A DNA stretch of 64,000 nucleotides from Burkholderiales bacterium GJ-E10. GTDB lineage: Bacteria; Pseudomonadota; Gammaproteobacteria; Burkholderiales; Burkholderiaceae_F. A program made the translations under genes and the position numbers. Shown one piece after another: positions 39,766 through 49,993 of the stretch. Each line of letters starts with the position of its first letter. Within the stretch, counting starts at the first letter, position 1. The DNA is taken from the NCBI GenBank assembly GCA_000828975.1, contig AP014683.1:1007520-1071519 (forward strand). Reading direction: 5' to 3'. The notes beneath the pieces are model-generated. The model was given only the letters and a program-made list of their open reading frames with translations, did not search any database and was not told the origin of the DNA.

Positions 39766-40620
39766 GTGACAGCAGCGATCCTGGACGGCAAGGCGCTTTC
39801 GGAAACCTTGCGGGCACGCTACCGCGACGAGGTGGCGGCGCTGACCGCGCGCGGCGTGCAGCCGGGCCTGGCGGTGATCCTGGTGGGCGAAGACCCGGCC
39901 TCGCAGGTATACGTCCGCAACAAGGTGAACGCCTGTCTGGCCGCGGGGATCCATTCGGAGCACTGCCGGCTGGCCGCGGACGTCGACACGGCGCGGGTCA
40001 TCGCCGAGGTGGAACGCCTGAACCGCGATCCGGCGATCCACGGCATTCTGGTCCAGCTGCCGCTGCCGCGCCAGATCGACGAAGCGGCCGTGCTCGCGGC
40101 GGTGTCGGCGGACAAGGACGTCGATGGCTTCCACGTCGCCAACGTCGGCGCGCTGGCACTGGGCGCGCCGCGGTTCGTTCCCTGCACGCCCAAGGGAGTG
40201 ATGGAACTGCTCGCCCATGCCGGCGTCGATTGCAACGGCGCCGAGGCCGTCGTCGTGGGCCGTTCGAACATCGTCGGCAAGCCGATGGCGCAGTTGCTGC
40301 TCGCGGCCAATGCCACGGTGACGGTCTGCCACTCGCGCACGCGCGACCTGGCGTTCCACACCCGGCGCGCGGACGTGCTCGTCGCGGCGATCGGCCGGCC
40401 GAAGATGATCACCGGCGACATGGTCAAGCCGGGCGCGGTCGTCGTCGATGTCGGCATCAACCGGCTCCCGGACGGAAAACTCTGCGGCGATGTCGATTTC
40501 GAATCGACGCGTGCGGTGGCATCGTGGATCACTCCGGTGCCGGGCGGGGTGGGGCCGATGACCATTGCCATGCTGCTTGCCAACACGCTCGACGCCGCGC
40601 GGCGCAGCCTCGCTCGCTGA
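39766..40620 (+). CDS. folD: Methylenetetrahydrofolate dehydrogenase / cyclohydrolase
   Basis: 284 residues. Interconverts 5,10-methylene- and 10-formyl-tetrahydrofolate, feeding purine and methionine synthesis. Motifs: [20 protein letters not shown] with the catalytic Lys, [46 protein letters not shown], and the end [19 protein letters not shown]. It starts with GTG 39766, supported by AAAGGA 8 bases upstream; the ATG at 39758 is closed by a stop after two codons. Confidence 0.96.
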   Translation: MTAAILDGKALSETLRARYRDEVAALTARGVQPGLAVILVGEDPASQVYVRNKVNACLAAGIHSEHCRLAADVDTARVIAEVERLNRDPAIHGILVQLPLPRQIDEAAVLAAVSADKDVDGFHVANVGALALGAPRFVPCTPKGVMELLAHAGVDCNGAEAVVVGRSNIVGKPMAQLLLAANATVTVCHSRTRDLAFHTRRADVLVAAIGRPKMITGDMVKPGAVVVDVGINRLPDGKLCGDVDFESTRAVASWITPVPGGVGPMTIAMLLANTLDAARRSLAR

Positions 40621-40633
40621 TTTGCCCGGCGAC

Positions 40634-42316
40634 ATGGAACGGAATTCGCCGCAGCCCGGCAGTGCGGGCCGCGTGCCGAACGAGCTCCCGGAAACACCGA
40701 TCGTCTGGTCGATTGCCGGCACCGACTCCGGCGGCGGCGCCGGACTGACTGCGGACCAGCGCGTCGCCGATGCATTCGGCGTCCATCTGTGCCCGGTGGT
40801 CGCGGCGGTGACGGCGCAGAATTCGGTCGGGGTCGACCGCATCGAACCGGTGGCGGTGGAACTGCTCGACGCGCAACTGGCGGCCCTGGCGCGGGACATG
40901 CCGCCGCGCGCGATCAAGACCGGTTTGCTGGGCAGCGTGGCTGCAGTCGAGACGGTGGCGCGCTGGGTCGACCGCCTGCGTAGGGATGCGGGCGGAGCGG
41001 ATGGGGAACGCGCCGTCGCCCTGGTCGTCGATCCGGTCTTCGGTGCGAGCACCGGCGCGCACTTCGCCGACGCCGCCGTGCGGCAGGCCTATCGCGACCT
41101 GCTGCTGCCGCGCGCGACCCTGATCACGCCCAACCGTGCCGAAGCGGCGGCATTGCTCGATTTGACGGCGCCGGCTTCGCCCCCCGCCGAGGAGGTGCCG
41201 GCGATGGCGCGGGCACTGCGGCCCGCCGACGGTCGCGGCCCCGAGGCGGTCTGCATCACCGGCGGCGACAGTCCCGATGCCGACGGGATGGCGATCGACT
41301 GGGTCGATACCAAGCATGCGCAGGGCTGGCTCGCGCTGCCGCGCATCGCCACCGCGCACCGTCACGGCACCGGCTGCACCTTCGCCGGCGGCGCGGCGGC
41401 GGCGCTGGCACGCGGGTTCGTCGCGGCCGATGCGCTCGTCCTGGCCAAGATGGCGACCGCTGCGGCGCTGCGCCATGGTTATGCCGCGGGCGCGGGCGCC
41501 GGACCCGTTCATGCCCGTCCGGGGTTTGCCCGCGATCCGCAAAACATGCCGCTGATGTCTTTCGGCGAGGCGCCGCGGTTTGCGCCGATCGGGGCTGGCG
41601 TGGCAGGAGCTGTGGCGGAGGATTTCGGCCTCTACGGCATCGTTTCAACCCTCGAGCAACTGCAAGGCGCGCTTGCCGCCGGTATTCGGACACTGCAGTT
41701 GCGGGTCAAGGCACCGCCGCATGCCGATGCCCGCTGGGAGGGCGATCTGCGCCGGACGGCGGCGGACGCCATCGCCGCCTGCCGTGCCGCGGGAGCGACG
41801 CTGTTCTGCAACGATCACTGGCGGCTGGCGATCGCGCTCGGTGCCGACGGGGTCCATCTGGGGCAGGAGGACCTCGCCGCGCTGGGCGAGTCCGGTCGGG
41901 CGGAGCTTGCGCGTAGCGGCATCGCTCTCGGGGTGAGTTCCCATAGCCTGTGGGAACTGGCCCGCGCGCGCGGGCTTGCGCCGCGGTACATCGCCTGCGG
42001 GCCGGTGTGGCCGACGACGACCAAGGACATGCCGTGGCATCCCCAGGGACCGGAGAATCTGGCATGGTGGTGTGCGATGGCCGGCCGGCCGGTGACCGCG
42101 ATCGGCGGAATTCTCGACCCCGAGGACGTGTTCGAGGCGGCGCGTTGCGGCGCGGCCGGGGTCTGCGTCGTTCGGGCCTTGGGAACGGATCCGGCGGTGC
42201 TGGTGCCGCCGTTGCAGACCGCCCTGGTTCGCGGGCGGCATGCCGTGCCCGCCGTGGTTCCCGAACTGCCCTTGCCGAGCCTGAGTCCGATTTGCCGGCG
42301 GGCGGGATCGGCATAA
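40634..42316 (+). CDS. thiDE: ThiD-ThiE fusion: HMP-phosphate kinase and thiamine-phosphate synthase
   Basis: 560 residues. The N-terminal half (about 1-290) is ThiD: VWSIAGTDSGGGAGLTADQR, KTGLLGSV, DPVFGASTGAHF, ITPNRAEAAALLD and the anion hole ATAHRHGTGCTFAGGAAAAL. The C-terminal half (about 330-545) is ThiE-like: YGIVSTLEQLQGALAAGIRT, QLRVK, CNDHWRLAIALGADGVHLGQ, GVSSHS and PVTAIGGILDPEDVFEAA. Joining both lets HMP-P be phosphorylated and condensed with the thiazole by one protein. ATG 40634 is 13 bases after folD; TTG 40622 is an alternative. No TPP riboswitch was recognised ahead of it. Confidence 0.9.
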   Translation: MERNSPQPGSAGRVPNELPETPIVWSIAGTDSGGGAGLTADQRVADAFGVHLCPVVAAVTAQNSVGVDRIEPVAVELLDAQLAALARDMPPRAIKTGLLGSVAAVETVARWVDRLRRDAGGADGERAVALVVDPVFGASTGAHFADAAVRQAYRDLLLPRATLITPNRAEAAALLDLTAPASPPAEEVPAMARALRPADGRGPEAVCITGGDSPDADGMAIDWVDTKHAQGWLALPRIATAHRHGTGCTFAGGAAAALARGFVAADALVLAKMATAAALRHGYAAGAGAGPVHARPGFARDPQNMPLMSFGEAPRFAPIGAGVAGAVAEDFGLYGIVSTLEQLQGALAAGIRTLQLRVKAPPHADARWEGDLRRTAADAIAACRAAGATLFCNDHWRLAIALGADGVHLGQEDLAALGESGRAELARSGIALGVSSHSLWELARARGLAPRYIACGPVWPTTTKDMPWHPQGPENLAWWCAMAGRPVTAIGGILDPEDVFEAARCGAAGVCVVRALGTDPAVLVPPLQTALVRGRHAVPAVVPELPLPSLSPICRRAGSA

Positions 42317-42466
42317 AAGTTCCCGTGAATTTGGTATCAAGCCGCTCTGTTCCGGGAAAAATGCGCGGAATTGTTTCGATTCGTGGCCTTGTGCCGGTAG
42401 CATGACCGCCTTGATTCCGACAAATCGGGGAGTCCCACCGCCGCTCGTGACGGCTCTCCGCGCTCC

Positions 42467-44590
42467 ATGACCGCCGGTTCGCTGCAAATCGAAACTTCGC
42501 AGGGCGACCTGCGCGATCTGACGGCCTGCGCTCCCGCTTACGGCCCGGAGGCCCAGGCGTTGCTGGCCCGGATCCAGGCGGTGCTGCCGCAATTCAACGA
42601 CGAGTTCCTCACACGGTTCTACGACGGTCTGCATGGGCGTGCGGAGACGCAGGCAATCCTGGCGCGCCTGGACTCCGAGGACTTCGTCCGCCTCCATGGC
42701 AAGCAAGCGCAGCATCTCGAGCGGCTGCTGTCTCCGGAGATCTCCGCCGAGGAGCACTACCGCCACGCCAAGCAGGTCGGGCGCGTGCATGAAATGGTCG
42801 GCATCGGACTTCCGACCCTGCTCGATGCCTATCACCGCTATCGGCAACAGGTCCAGGATGTCGTCGCGGCCTGTCCGCTGACGCCGGGCGAACGGGAACT
42901 CTTCGATCGCACGCTGATGCAGCGCGTCATCATCGATGTCGAGGGGCAGGGCGTGGCGCACCACGACGTCGGCGTGGAAGTGGCGGCGGCGATCTCGCGG
43001 GTCCACCGCCAGGTGCAGGAAGCCGAGACGCTTCCCGACCTGCTGCAGGGCATCGTCGAGGCGCTCCTGGCCGTCGACGGCATCGTTGCCTGTTTCTTCC
43101 TGCGCCCCGACGCGCGCGGCACCCTGCAGATCGAAGGGATCGGCGGCGAAGCGGGCCGCCGCTACGTCGAAAGCATGCGCCGACAGGAGATCCCGTTGAT
43201 CCAGGTCGACGCCGATTCGGCGTCCGGGCAGGGACCCACGGGGCGTGCCTGGCGCAGCGGAACGATCCAGCACTGCGTTTCGTACCTGCGCGATGCGGCC
43301 GTGACGCCGTGGCGGGAGGTCGGCGCAAAGCTCGGATTCCGCAGTTCGGTGGCGGTGCCGCTGCTGGATGATGCGGGGCAGTCGTTCGCGGTACTGACGA
43401 TCTGCAGCAACTGGCCGGGGTTCTTCGTGACGGGGACGCGCAGCAGCATGCTTCTCTACCTGCAGCAGGTGCTGGGCCACGCGATCCTGCGCTGCGAACA
43501 GGGCGCGGTGCTGCCGGTCGCCGTGCGGGAGACCTACCGGCAGCGGTTGATGGGCGGCGGCATCGAAATGCACTACCAGCCGATCGTCGACCTGCGCACG
43601 GGGGCGGTGTCGCACGTGGAGGCGCTGGCGCGGCTGCGCGGCGCCGACGGGCAGATCCATGCTCCGGGAAGTTTTCTGCCCGCACTGGGTCGCTCGGATC
43701 TGCTGCATCTGTTCCGGGAAGGACTGGTGCAGGCATGCCGGGCGCTGCGGGAGTGGGAGCGCTCGGGGCGGACTCCGGCGATGTCGATCAACCTGCCCGC
43801 CGACGCGCTGACCCACGACGCCTATCGCGATGCCTTGCTCCAGACGCTGGCGCGGGAGGGGGTGCGCCCCGACCGGATCCAGCTCGAAGTGCTGGAGTCG
43901 CGCGATCCGTACGACCTCGATCGGCGCGACGCCAGCATCGCGGCGTTGCAGCGCCTGGGCGTGCGCATTGCCCAGGACGACCTGGGGTCGGGGCACAGTT
44001 CGCTGCTGCGGATGGACAACACGCCCTTCGACGTCGTGAAGATCGATCAGGGGCTGGTGCGCAACGCCGCCCGGGATCCGAAGCGGGCGCTCGAGTTCAT
44101 TTTCCATCTCACCAGCCTGGCCCATGGGTTCGGCGTGCCGGTGACCGTGGAGGGGCTGGAGGATCGGGGGCTGATCGAAGCCGTCGCCATCCTGGGCGCC
44201 GACCAGGGGCAGGGCTATGTCGTGGCGAAGCCGATGCCTGCAGCGGAGTTCCCGGCGTGGTGCGCGGGTTTCCGGTATGACATCGACGTCCATACGCCGC
44301 GCACACCGCTGGGGGCGCTGGCCGGCTACCTGATCTGGGATCAGCAGCGCGCGGCGCTGGCGAAGTGGCCGGATCTGGTGGCCCGCTTCACCCGCTTTCC
44401 TTGCCTGGTGCGGCGATACATCGAGGAAAGCGGCCTGCGCGGGTCGGAGCTGGAGGCGCTGCTCGACGAAAATCATCGCCTCGCCAAGGACGGCGGCGCG
44501 CAGGAGGCGTTTCAGCGCACCCGGCAGGATCTGGTGACGCTGCTGGGCAGCGCGTGGACGCAGCAGCGGGCGTCCCGCTCGGCGGCATAG
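42467..44590 (+). CDS. Globin-coupled sensor with GAF and EAL domains (c-di-GMP phosphodiesterase)
   Basis: 707 residues. An N-terminal globin-like sensor at about 25-165 ([20 protein letters not shown], a heme-ligand His in [20 protein letters not shown], then [20 protein letters not shown]) suggests O2 or NO sensing. A GAF domain at about 180-345 follows. The EAL domain (about 355-600) keeps the catalytic set: [52 protein letters not shown] and TVEGLEDRG, so hydrolysis of c-di-GMP is likely. A 100-residue helical tail follows. There is no GGDEF domain. It sits alone between thiDE and purL. Confidence 0.85.
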   Translation: MTAGSLQIETSQGDLRDLTACAPAYGPEAQALLARIQAVLPQFNDEFLTRFYDGLHGRAETQAILARLDSEDFVRLHGKQAQHLERLLSPEISAEEHYRHAKQVGRVHEMVGIGLPTLLDAYHRYRQQVQDVVAACPLTPGERELFDRTLMQRVIIDVEGQGVAHHDVGVEVAAAISRVHRQVQEAETLPDLLQGIVEALLAVDGIVACFFLRPDARGTLQIEGIGGEAGRRYVESMRRQEIPLIQVDADSASGQGPTGRAWRSGTIQHCVSYLRDAAVTPWREVGAKLGFRSSVAVPLLDDAGQSFAVLTICSNWPGFFVTGTRSSMLLYLQQVLGHAILRCEQGAVLPVAVRETYRQRLMGGGIEMHYQPIVDLRTGAVSHVEALARLRGADGQIHAPGSFLPALGRSDLLHLFREGLVQACRALREWERSGRTPAMSINLPADALTHDAYRDALLQTLAREGVRPDRIQLEVLESRDPYDLDRRDASIAALQRLGVRIAQDDLGSGHSSLLRMDNTPFDVVKIDQGLVRNAARDPKRALEFIFHLTSLAHGFGVPVTVEGLEDRGLIEAVAILGADQGQGYVVAKPMPAAEFPAWCAGFRYDIDVHTPRTPLGALAGYLIWDQQRAALAKWPDLVARFTRFPCLVRRYIEESGLRGSELEALLDENHRLAKDGGAQEAFQRTRQDLVTLLGSAWTQQRASRSAA

Positions 44591-44665
44591 CGGGCGCCGG
44601 ACCGGCCCCGCTTCCGGACCCGGGTCCAGCCCTGGATCCGGCCGGCCATCCGAGGGTGGCTGTTT

Positions 44666-44671
44666 TACAAT
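44666..44671 (+). promoter_or_regulatory. Candidate -10 element for purL
   Basis: TACAAT (one mismatch to consensus) lies 49 bases before the purL ATG in a short AT-richer patch (TGTTTTACAAT) of an otherwise very GC-rich region. No good -35 is visible 17 bases upstream, so an activator or a weak promoter would be needed. Confidence 0.35.
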
Positions 44672-44720
44672 CGGCGGCGCTGCCGGGCACTTCCGCGCCC
44701 CGGCGATCCCCGCGCCCGCA

Positions 44721-47700
44721 ATGAACTCCCCATCGTTTCTCGTGCTCGACGGCCCCGAGGCCCTCTCTTCCTTCCGCGCCGCGGCGTTGTTGCGCCGCCT
44801 GCGCGCCGCCCAACCCGAGGTGGCTTCCGTCGAGGCCCACTATTGGCATTTCGTGAAGCTGCGTGCGCCGCTCGGCGATGCCGAACGCGCCCGTCTCAAG
44901 GGCCTGCTTGCCTATGGCGAGAGTCCGGAGGCCGCGGTGCGGGTCCGCGATTCGCGCCTCGTGTACTTCCAGATGCTGGTGGCACCGCGTCTGGGAACCA
45001 CTTCGCCCTGGGCGAGCAAGGCAACCGACATCGCCCGCAACTGCGAACTCGCCGCAGTCGAGAAGATCGAGCGCGCGGTGGCCTATCGCATCGCGGTGGT
45101 GGCGGGTTATGCCGCCCATGCCGGCGTCGAGTTGACGATGCGCGCGGCCGGTGTCCCCCGGCGGATCGCAACGGCGCTCCACGACCGGATGACCGAAACG
45201 GTGATCGACCTGCCCGAACGCGAAACCCTGGAAGATCGGCTGGGCATCGCCCGCCAGGTGTTCGCCGCCCCCGAGCCCGGTGGCCTGCGCACGGTCCCGC
45301 TGACGGCCGGCGGCCGGGAAGCGCTTGCGCGTGCCAACGCCGAACTCGGTCTGGCGCTCTCGGATGACGAGATCGACTATCTGGTCGCCGCGTTCGGCCG
45401 GATGGGGCGTGACCCCACCGACGTCGAGTTGATGATGTTCGCGCAGGCCAATTCCGAACATTGCCGGCACAAGATCTTCAATGCGACCTGGCGCATCGAC
45501 GGCGCGGCGCGCGACGCCAGCCTGTTCTCGATGATCAAGGCCACCCATGCGGCCGCGCCGCAGGCGACCATCGTGGCCTACCGCGACAACGCCGCCGTGG
45601 TCGAAGGCCGTGCCGCGCGGGCTTTCGAGCCCCAGGAGACGGCCGGCGGCGACGCAGTGTATTCGTCCCGCGACGAGACCCTGCACTTCGTGTTCAAGGT
45701 GGAGACGCACAACCATCCGACGGCGATCGCGCCCTATCCGGGCGCGGCCACCGGCGCCGGCGGCGAGATCCGCGACGAAGGCGCGACCGGGCGCGGCGCG
45801 CGTCCCAAGGCGGGGCTCTGCGGGTTCAGCGTGTCGCATCTGCGGCTGCCCAATGCGCGGCGCGACTGGGAGCGCGACCGCGATGTTGCCGCGCCGTCGG
45901 GAGCGGGCGGCGCGGATGCCGGCGACTATGGATTTCCGGCACGGATCGCCGATGCCCGCTCGATCATGATCGAAGGGCCGATCGGCGCGGCGGCGTTCAA
46001 CAACGAGTTCGGACGCCCGAATCTCGCCGGCTACTTCCGTGCCTACGAACAGAACGTCGGCGGTACGCGCTACGGCTACCACAAGCCCATCATGCTCGCG
46101 GGCGGGGTCGGCAACATCCGCGCCGACCAGGTCGAAAAATGCGAACTGCCGCCGGGGACCCTGCTCGTTCACCTCGGCGGCCCGGGGATGCGCATCGGCC
46201 TGGGCGGCGGTGCTGCATCGAGCCTGGGCGCGGGCGCGAATACCGAACAGCTCGACTTCGATTCGGTGCAGCGCGGCAACGCGGAAATGGAGCGCCGGGT
46301 GCAGGAAGTCATCGACGCCTGCGCCCGCATGGGGGCGGAAAGCCCCATCCTGGCGATTCACGACGTCGGTGCCGGCGGGCTGTCCAATGCCTTTCCCGAA
46401 CTCGCCGAGGGCGCGGGCCGGGGCGCCCGGATCGATCTCGATCGGATTCCGCTCGAGGACCGCAGCATGTCGCCGCTGGAAATCTGGTGCAACGAATCGC
46501 AGGAGCGCTATGCGCTGGCGGTGCATCCCGAGCGCTGGGAGCGGCTGCAGGCGATCTGCCGCCGCGAACGCTGCCCGGTGGCACAGATCGGGGCGATCAC
46601 CGGGGCCGAGGAAGGCGCCGGGGCGCGCCTGCAGGTTGCCGGACCCGGCATGCAGCATGCCGTCGACATGCCGATGGAGGTCCTGTTCGGCAAGGCGCCG
46701 CGCATGCATCGCGACGTGGTGTCCGGGGTGCGCCGCCTGCCGAAGTTCGATGCGAACGGCATCGACCTCGCGTCGTCGGCGCTGGCGGTGCTGCGCCATC
46801 CGACGGTCGCCTCGAAGGCCTTCCTCATCACCATCGGCGACCGTACCGTGGGGGGGCTGACCTGCCGCGACCAGATGGTCGGGCCGTGGCAGACCCCGGT
46901 TGCCGATTGCGCCGTTACGCTGCTCGATCACGAGGGCTACGCCGGCGAGGCGTTTGCGGTCGGCGAGCGTGCGCCGGTGGCGGTGCTCGACGCGGCGCGC
47001 GCGTCGCGGCTGGCGATTGCCGAGTCGCTGCTCAACCTCGCCGCGGCGGATGTCGACTGGGCGCGGGTCAAGCTGTCGGCGAACTGGATGGCGGCCTGCG
47101 GCGCCCCGGGCGAGGATGCTGCGCTCTACGCGGCCGTGGCGGCGGCGAGCCGGCTCTGCATCGATCTGGGCGTGTCGATTCCGGTGGGCAAGGATTCGTT
47201 GTCGATGCGCACCGCATGGCGGGACGGCGGCGTGGACAAGCAGGTCGTCTCGCCGGTTTCGCTGGTGGCCAGCGCCGCCGGCGCCGTCGCCGACGTGCGG
47301 CGCAGCGCCACGCCGCAACTGCGTACCGATGTCGGACCCACCGAACTGCTGCTCGTCGACCTGTCGCAGGGGCGCATGCGCATGGGCGCGTCGATCCTTG
47401 CGCAGGTCGTGGGCCAGATCGGCGACGAGGCGCCGGATGTCGACGATCCGGCCGCGCTGTCGGCGGCCTTGCGGGCGGTGCGCAGCCTGATCGACGCCGG
47501 ATTGGCCTTGGCCTATCACGATCGTTCCGACGGCGGCCTGTGGGCGGCGGCCTGCGAGATGGCCTTTGCCGCGCGCTGCGGGGTTTCCCTGCACCTCGAC
47601 GTGCTGGCGCTCGATCCGCAGGCGGCCGATTGCGGCGATTCCGCGATCGGTGCCGAGCAGGTCGCCGCGGGACGGCACGACCGGCTGGTGCGGGCGCTGT

Positions 47701-48815
47701 TCAACGAGGAGCCGGGATTCCTGCTCCAGGTGCGCAAGGCCGACCGCGCGGCGGCGATGGCGATCCTGCGTGCGGCGGGGCTGGGCGCCTGCAGCCACAC
47801 CGTGGGCATCGTCGACGCCCAGCCGCGCGTGGAAGTGCGTTGCGATGCCCAGGTGCTGGTTTCGCATCCGCTGCGCGATCTGCTGCGCGCATGGTACGAA
47901 GTGTCGTGGTCGATCGCGCGCCTGCGCGACAACCCGGATTGCGCCGATGCAGAATTCGAGCGCCTGGGCTCCGAGGCCGATGCCGGTCTGTCCCTGCATT
48001 GCACCTTCGACCCGGCGGAGAACGTCGCGGCGCCCGCCATCGTCGGCACCGCGCGGCCGCGCGTCGCCGTGCTGCGCGAACAGGGCGTCAACAGCCATTA
48101 CGAGATGGCCGCGGCCTTCGATCGCGCCGGCTTCGAGGCGGTCGACGTCCACATGTGCGACCTGATGGACGGCCGCGCGCGGCTCGCCTCGTTCCGGGGC
48201 CTGGCGGCGGGCGGGGGGTTTTCCTACGGCGACGTGCTGGGCGCGGGCGGCGGCTGGGCCAAGACCATCCTGTACCACCCGGACCTGGCCGAGCAGTTCG
48301 CCGCCTTCTTTGCGCGCCCCGACACCTTCGGTCTGGGCATCTGCAACGGCTGCCAGATGATGAGCCAGTTGCGCGGCATGATCCCCGGCGCCGGGCATTG
48401 GCCCGATTTCGTGCGCAACACGTCCGAGCAGTTCGAGGCGCGGTTGGTGCAGGTGGAAATTCCGCAGTCGCCGTCGCTCTTCCTGGCCGGGATGGCGGGG
48501 AGCCGCATTCCGGTGGTGAATTCGCACGGCGAGGGGCGAGCCTCCTTTGCGTCTGGCGATGCCCGCGCGGCGGTGGCGGTGGCGCTGCGCTATGTCGACG
48601 CCCACGGTGCCGCGACCGAGCGCTATCCCGACAATCCCAACGGCTCGCCGGGAGGAATCTGCGGCGTGACCACCGAGGATGGGCGTTTCACGATCGTCAT
48701 GCCGCATCCGGAGCGGGTGCGGCGCACCGTGCAGATGTCGTGGCAGCCGCCGGGGCTCGCCGACGATTCGCCGTGGATGCGGATGTTCCGCAACGCGCGG
48801 CGCTGGGTCGGGTAG
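44721..48815 (+). CDS. purL: Phosphoribosylformylglycinamidine synthase (large single-chain form)
   Basis: 1364 residues. Fourth step of purine synthesis, FGAR to FGAM with glutamine and ATP. Order: PurS-like N-domain, AIR-synthase-like halves ([67 protein letters not shown], later [19 protein letters not shown]) and the class I glutaminase at about 1112-1364, with nucleophile Cys in [11 protein letters not shown] and His/Glu in MPHPERVRR. The length is normal for the proteobacterial fused form. An internal loop with [13 protein letters not shown] is slightly long. Confidence 0.97.
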   Translation: MNSPSFLVLDGPEALSSFRAAALLRRLRAAQPEVASVEAHYWHFVKLRAPLGDAERARLKGLLAYGESPEAAVRVRDSRLVYFQMLVAPRLGTTSPWASKATDIARNCELAAVEKIERAVAYRIAVVAGYAAHAGVELTMRAAGVPRRIATALHDRMTETVIDLPERETLEDRLGIARQVFAAPEPGGLRTVPLTAGGREALARANAELGLALSDDEIDYLVAAFGRMGRDPTDVELMMFAQANSEHCRHKIFNATWRIDGAARDASLFSMIKATHAAAPQATIVAYRDNAAVVEGRAARAFEPQETAGGDAVYSSRDETLHFVFKVETHNHPTAIAPYPGAATGAGGEIRDEGATGRGARPKAGLCGFSVSHLRLPNARRDWERDRDVAAPSGAGGADAGDYGFPARIADARSIMIEGPIGAAAFNNEFGRPNLAGYFRAYEQNVGGTRYGYHKPIMLAGGVGNIRADQVEKCELPPGTLLVHLGGPGMRIGLGGGAASSLGAGANTEQLDFDSVQRGNAEMERRVQEVIDACARMGAESPILAIHDVGAGGLSNAFPELAEGAGRGARIDLDRIPLEDRSMSPLEIWCNESQERYALAVHPERWERLQAICRRERCPVAQIGAITGAEEGAGARLQVAGPGMQHAVDMPMEVLFGKAPRMHRDVVSGVRRLPKFDANGIDLASSALAVLRHPTVASKAFLITIGDRTVGGLTCRDQMVGPWQTPVADCAVTLLDHEGYAGEAFAVGERAPVAVLDAARASRLAIAESLLNLAAADVDWARVKLSANWMAACGAPGEDAALYAAVAAASRLCIDLGVSIPVGKDSLSMRTAWRDGGVDKQVVSPVSLVASAAGAVADVRRSATPQLRTDVGPTELLLVDLSQGRMRMGASILAQVVGQIGDEAPDVDDPAALSAALRAVRSLIDAGLALAYHDRSDGGLWAAACEMAFAARCGVSLHLDVLALDPQAADCGDSAIGAEQVAAGRHDRLVRALFNEEPGFLLQVRKADRAAAMAILRAAGLGACSHTVGIVDAQPRVEVRCDAQVLVSHPLRDLLRAWYEVSWSIARLRDNPDCADAEFERLGSEADAGLSLHCTFDPAENVAAPAIVGTARPRVAVLREQGVNSHYEMAAAFDRAGFEAVDVHMCDLMDGRARLASFRGLAAGGGFSYGDVLGAGGGWAKTILYHPDLAEQFAAFFARPDTFGLGICNGCQMMSQLRGMIPGAGHWPDFVRNTSEQFEARLVQVEIPQSPSLFLAGMAGSRIPVVNSHGEGRASFASGDARAAVAVALRYVDAHGAATERYPDNPNGSPGGICGVTTEDGRFTIVMPHPERVRRTVQMSWQPPGLADDSPWMRMFRNARRWVG

Positions 48816-48825
48816 CTGCAGTGTC

Positions 48826-49047
48826 GAGCAGGAAACCAATGTAGTGCCTTGGAACGCTTGGCACGAAAGGAAGGATCGCCATCGATGTGCAATACGCCGA
48901 TGGCGCTTGGACCACGCTGGCGAGCGGTGGCCGCGCCCCGCCGGGGCCGGCTACGCGGTGGTCGCCCCTGCGGGGCGCAGCCACCGCTCGCAGCCACGAA
49001 GTTGCCGGGCGAACCGCTCGCTTCCCACGTTGGAGCAGGAAACTAAT
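48826..49047. repeat. 15-base direct repeats flanking repeat copy 3
   Basis: GAGCAGGAAACCAAT at 48826-48840 and GAGCAGGAAACTAAT at 49033-49047 match at 14 of 15 positions and enclose the third copy of the dispersed element. The right copy overlaps the stop codon of the convergent ccoG-like gene. The arrangement looks like a target-site duplication left by insertion, though a 15-base duplication is long. Confidence 0.7.
48840..49022. repeat. Dispersed structured repeat, copy 3 (most compact full copy)
   Basis: It begins TGTAGTGCCTTGG, carries the core AAGGATCGCCATCGATGTGC (48873-48892) with arms CGCCATCG/CGATGGCG, then a long GC hairpin: the arms at 48920-48939 and 48972-48991 pair at 19 of 20 positions and enclose a second stem (CGCCCC-TGC-GGGGCG). 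It ends with TTGCCGGGCGAACCGC. It fills the gap between purL and the convergent ccoG-like gene, so it could also act as a transcription end for either. Confidence 0.75.
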
Positions 49048-49993
49048 TCGGCTGCAGCAACCCCCACGCGATCATTGCCAGCGAGATCAGGGTGAGCAGG
49101 CCCGGGACGCCGAGCCGTCGCAGGGTGGAGCGGAAGAAGGCGCGTACGCCCGACGCGCCCTGTTCGGTGCCGAACTCGAAGCGCAGCAGGCCCTCGCCGC
49201 GGTTCTTGCGTTCGTGTAGGCGGTTGCAGGCGTCGATGCATTCGCCGCAATCGATGCATCGGTCCACCGGCCGGATGTTGGTGGGAGCGATGCCGGTCAC
49301 GCACATCGTGCTGCAGTAGTTGCAGCGTGTGCAGTCCGCCGAACGCGCTGCGTCGTAGTGGACGTGCAGCGCGTCCTTGGTGCGGAACAGCAACTGGCCG
49401 TAGCGGTACGGGCAGAGGAAGTTGCACCAGAAGTGGCGGAACACGGCGGCGTCGACGAGGACCGCCACGACGGACACGAAGTACAGCCGATGCATGAACC
49501 GGGCGAACTGCGGGTCGGCATGCAGCGTGAGCAGCGACCAGATTTCGTCGGGCGGCACGAAGTAGAAAAGCGGAATGACGCCCAACACCAGGGAAATGCC
49601 GAGCAGGCTCGCGCTCAGCACGCTCCAGTTCAGCGCCTTGTTCTTCGAGGGCGCGACGATCAACCCTTCGCTCTCGACGTCGACGTTGGCGCGGTGGCCG
49701 AGAAACCGGTGGGTGAGCACATTGGCCCATTCCGCGACGGAATTCTGCGGACACAGCCAGCCGCACCAGACCGTACCGATGGTGGTGTAGGTCACCAGCG
49801 GCGCGGCGGCGAGGAACAGCGCGAGGCCGAGGATCACCGGGAAGTTGCGCAGGGTGACCGGATGGCCGAAAAGCATCAGGCTTGCCGTCGTGAGGTCGAT
49901 GCGGAAGATGCCCAGCACCGGAATGAGTGCAAGCGCGACCAGCGCCGCGATCTGGGTCAGTCGCCGTTTGCCGTGATATTGCGGCGCGTTCAT
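49043..49993 (-). CDS. CcoG/RdxA-like polyferredoxin membrane protein, short form
   Basis: 316 residues. The transmembrane part holds the CxxxCP signature VWCGWLCPQNSVAEWANVLT and a second WCNFLCPYRYGQLL. A soluble part carries two [4Fe-4S] sets, CTRCNYCSTMC and CIDCGECIDAC with following cysteines, then a final membrane helix. CcoG/FixG proteins reduce copper for cbb3 oxidase assembly but are about 470 residues with a C-terminal Ig-like domain, absent here; it also resembles NapH. The start overlaps the end of the ftsH gene (ATGA). Its redox partner is unknown. Confidence 0.82.
   Translation of the reverse strand: MNAPQYHGKRRLTQIAALVALALIPVLGIFRIDLTTASLMLFGHPVTLRNFPVILGLALFLAAAPLVTYTTIGTVWCGWLCPQNSVAEWANVLTHRFLGHRANVDVESEGLIVAPSKNKALNWSVLSASLLGISLVLGVIPLFYFVPPDEIWSLLTLHADPQFARFMHRLYFVSVVAVLVDAAVFRHFWCNFLCPYRYGQLLFRTKDALHVHYDAARSADCTRCNYCSTMCVTGIAPTNIRPVDRCIDCGECIDACNRLHERKNRGEGLLRFEFGTEQGASGVRAFFRSTLRRLGVPGLLTLISLAMIAWGLLQPN

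Noticed and set aside
40580-40634. TPP riboswitch ahead of thiDE
   Set aside because: Only 13 bases separate folD and thiDE and no THI-box sequence was seen.
41645-44476. Antisense open frame of 943 codons across thiDE and the EAL gene
   Set aside because: No recognisable domain and it spans two confident genes on the other strand.
44388-48839. Antisense open frame of 1483 codons across purL
   Set aside because: Arg/His/Gly-rich translation with no domain; it lies wholly over purL and the preceding EAL gene end and comes from GC-biased codon use.
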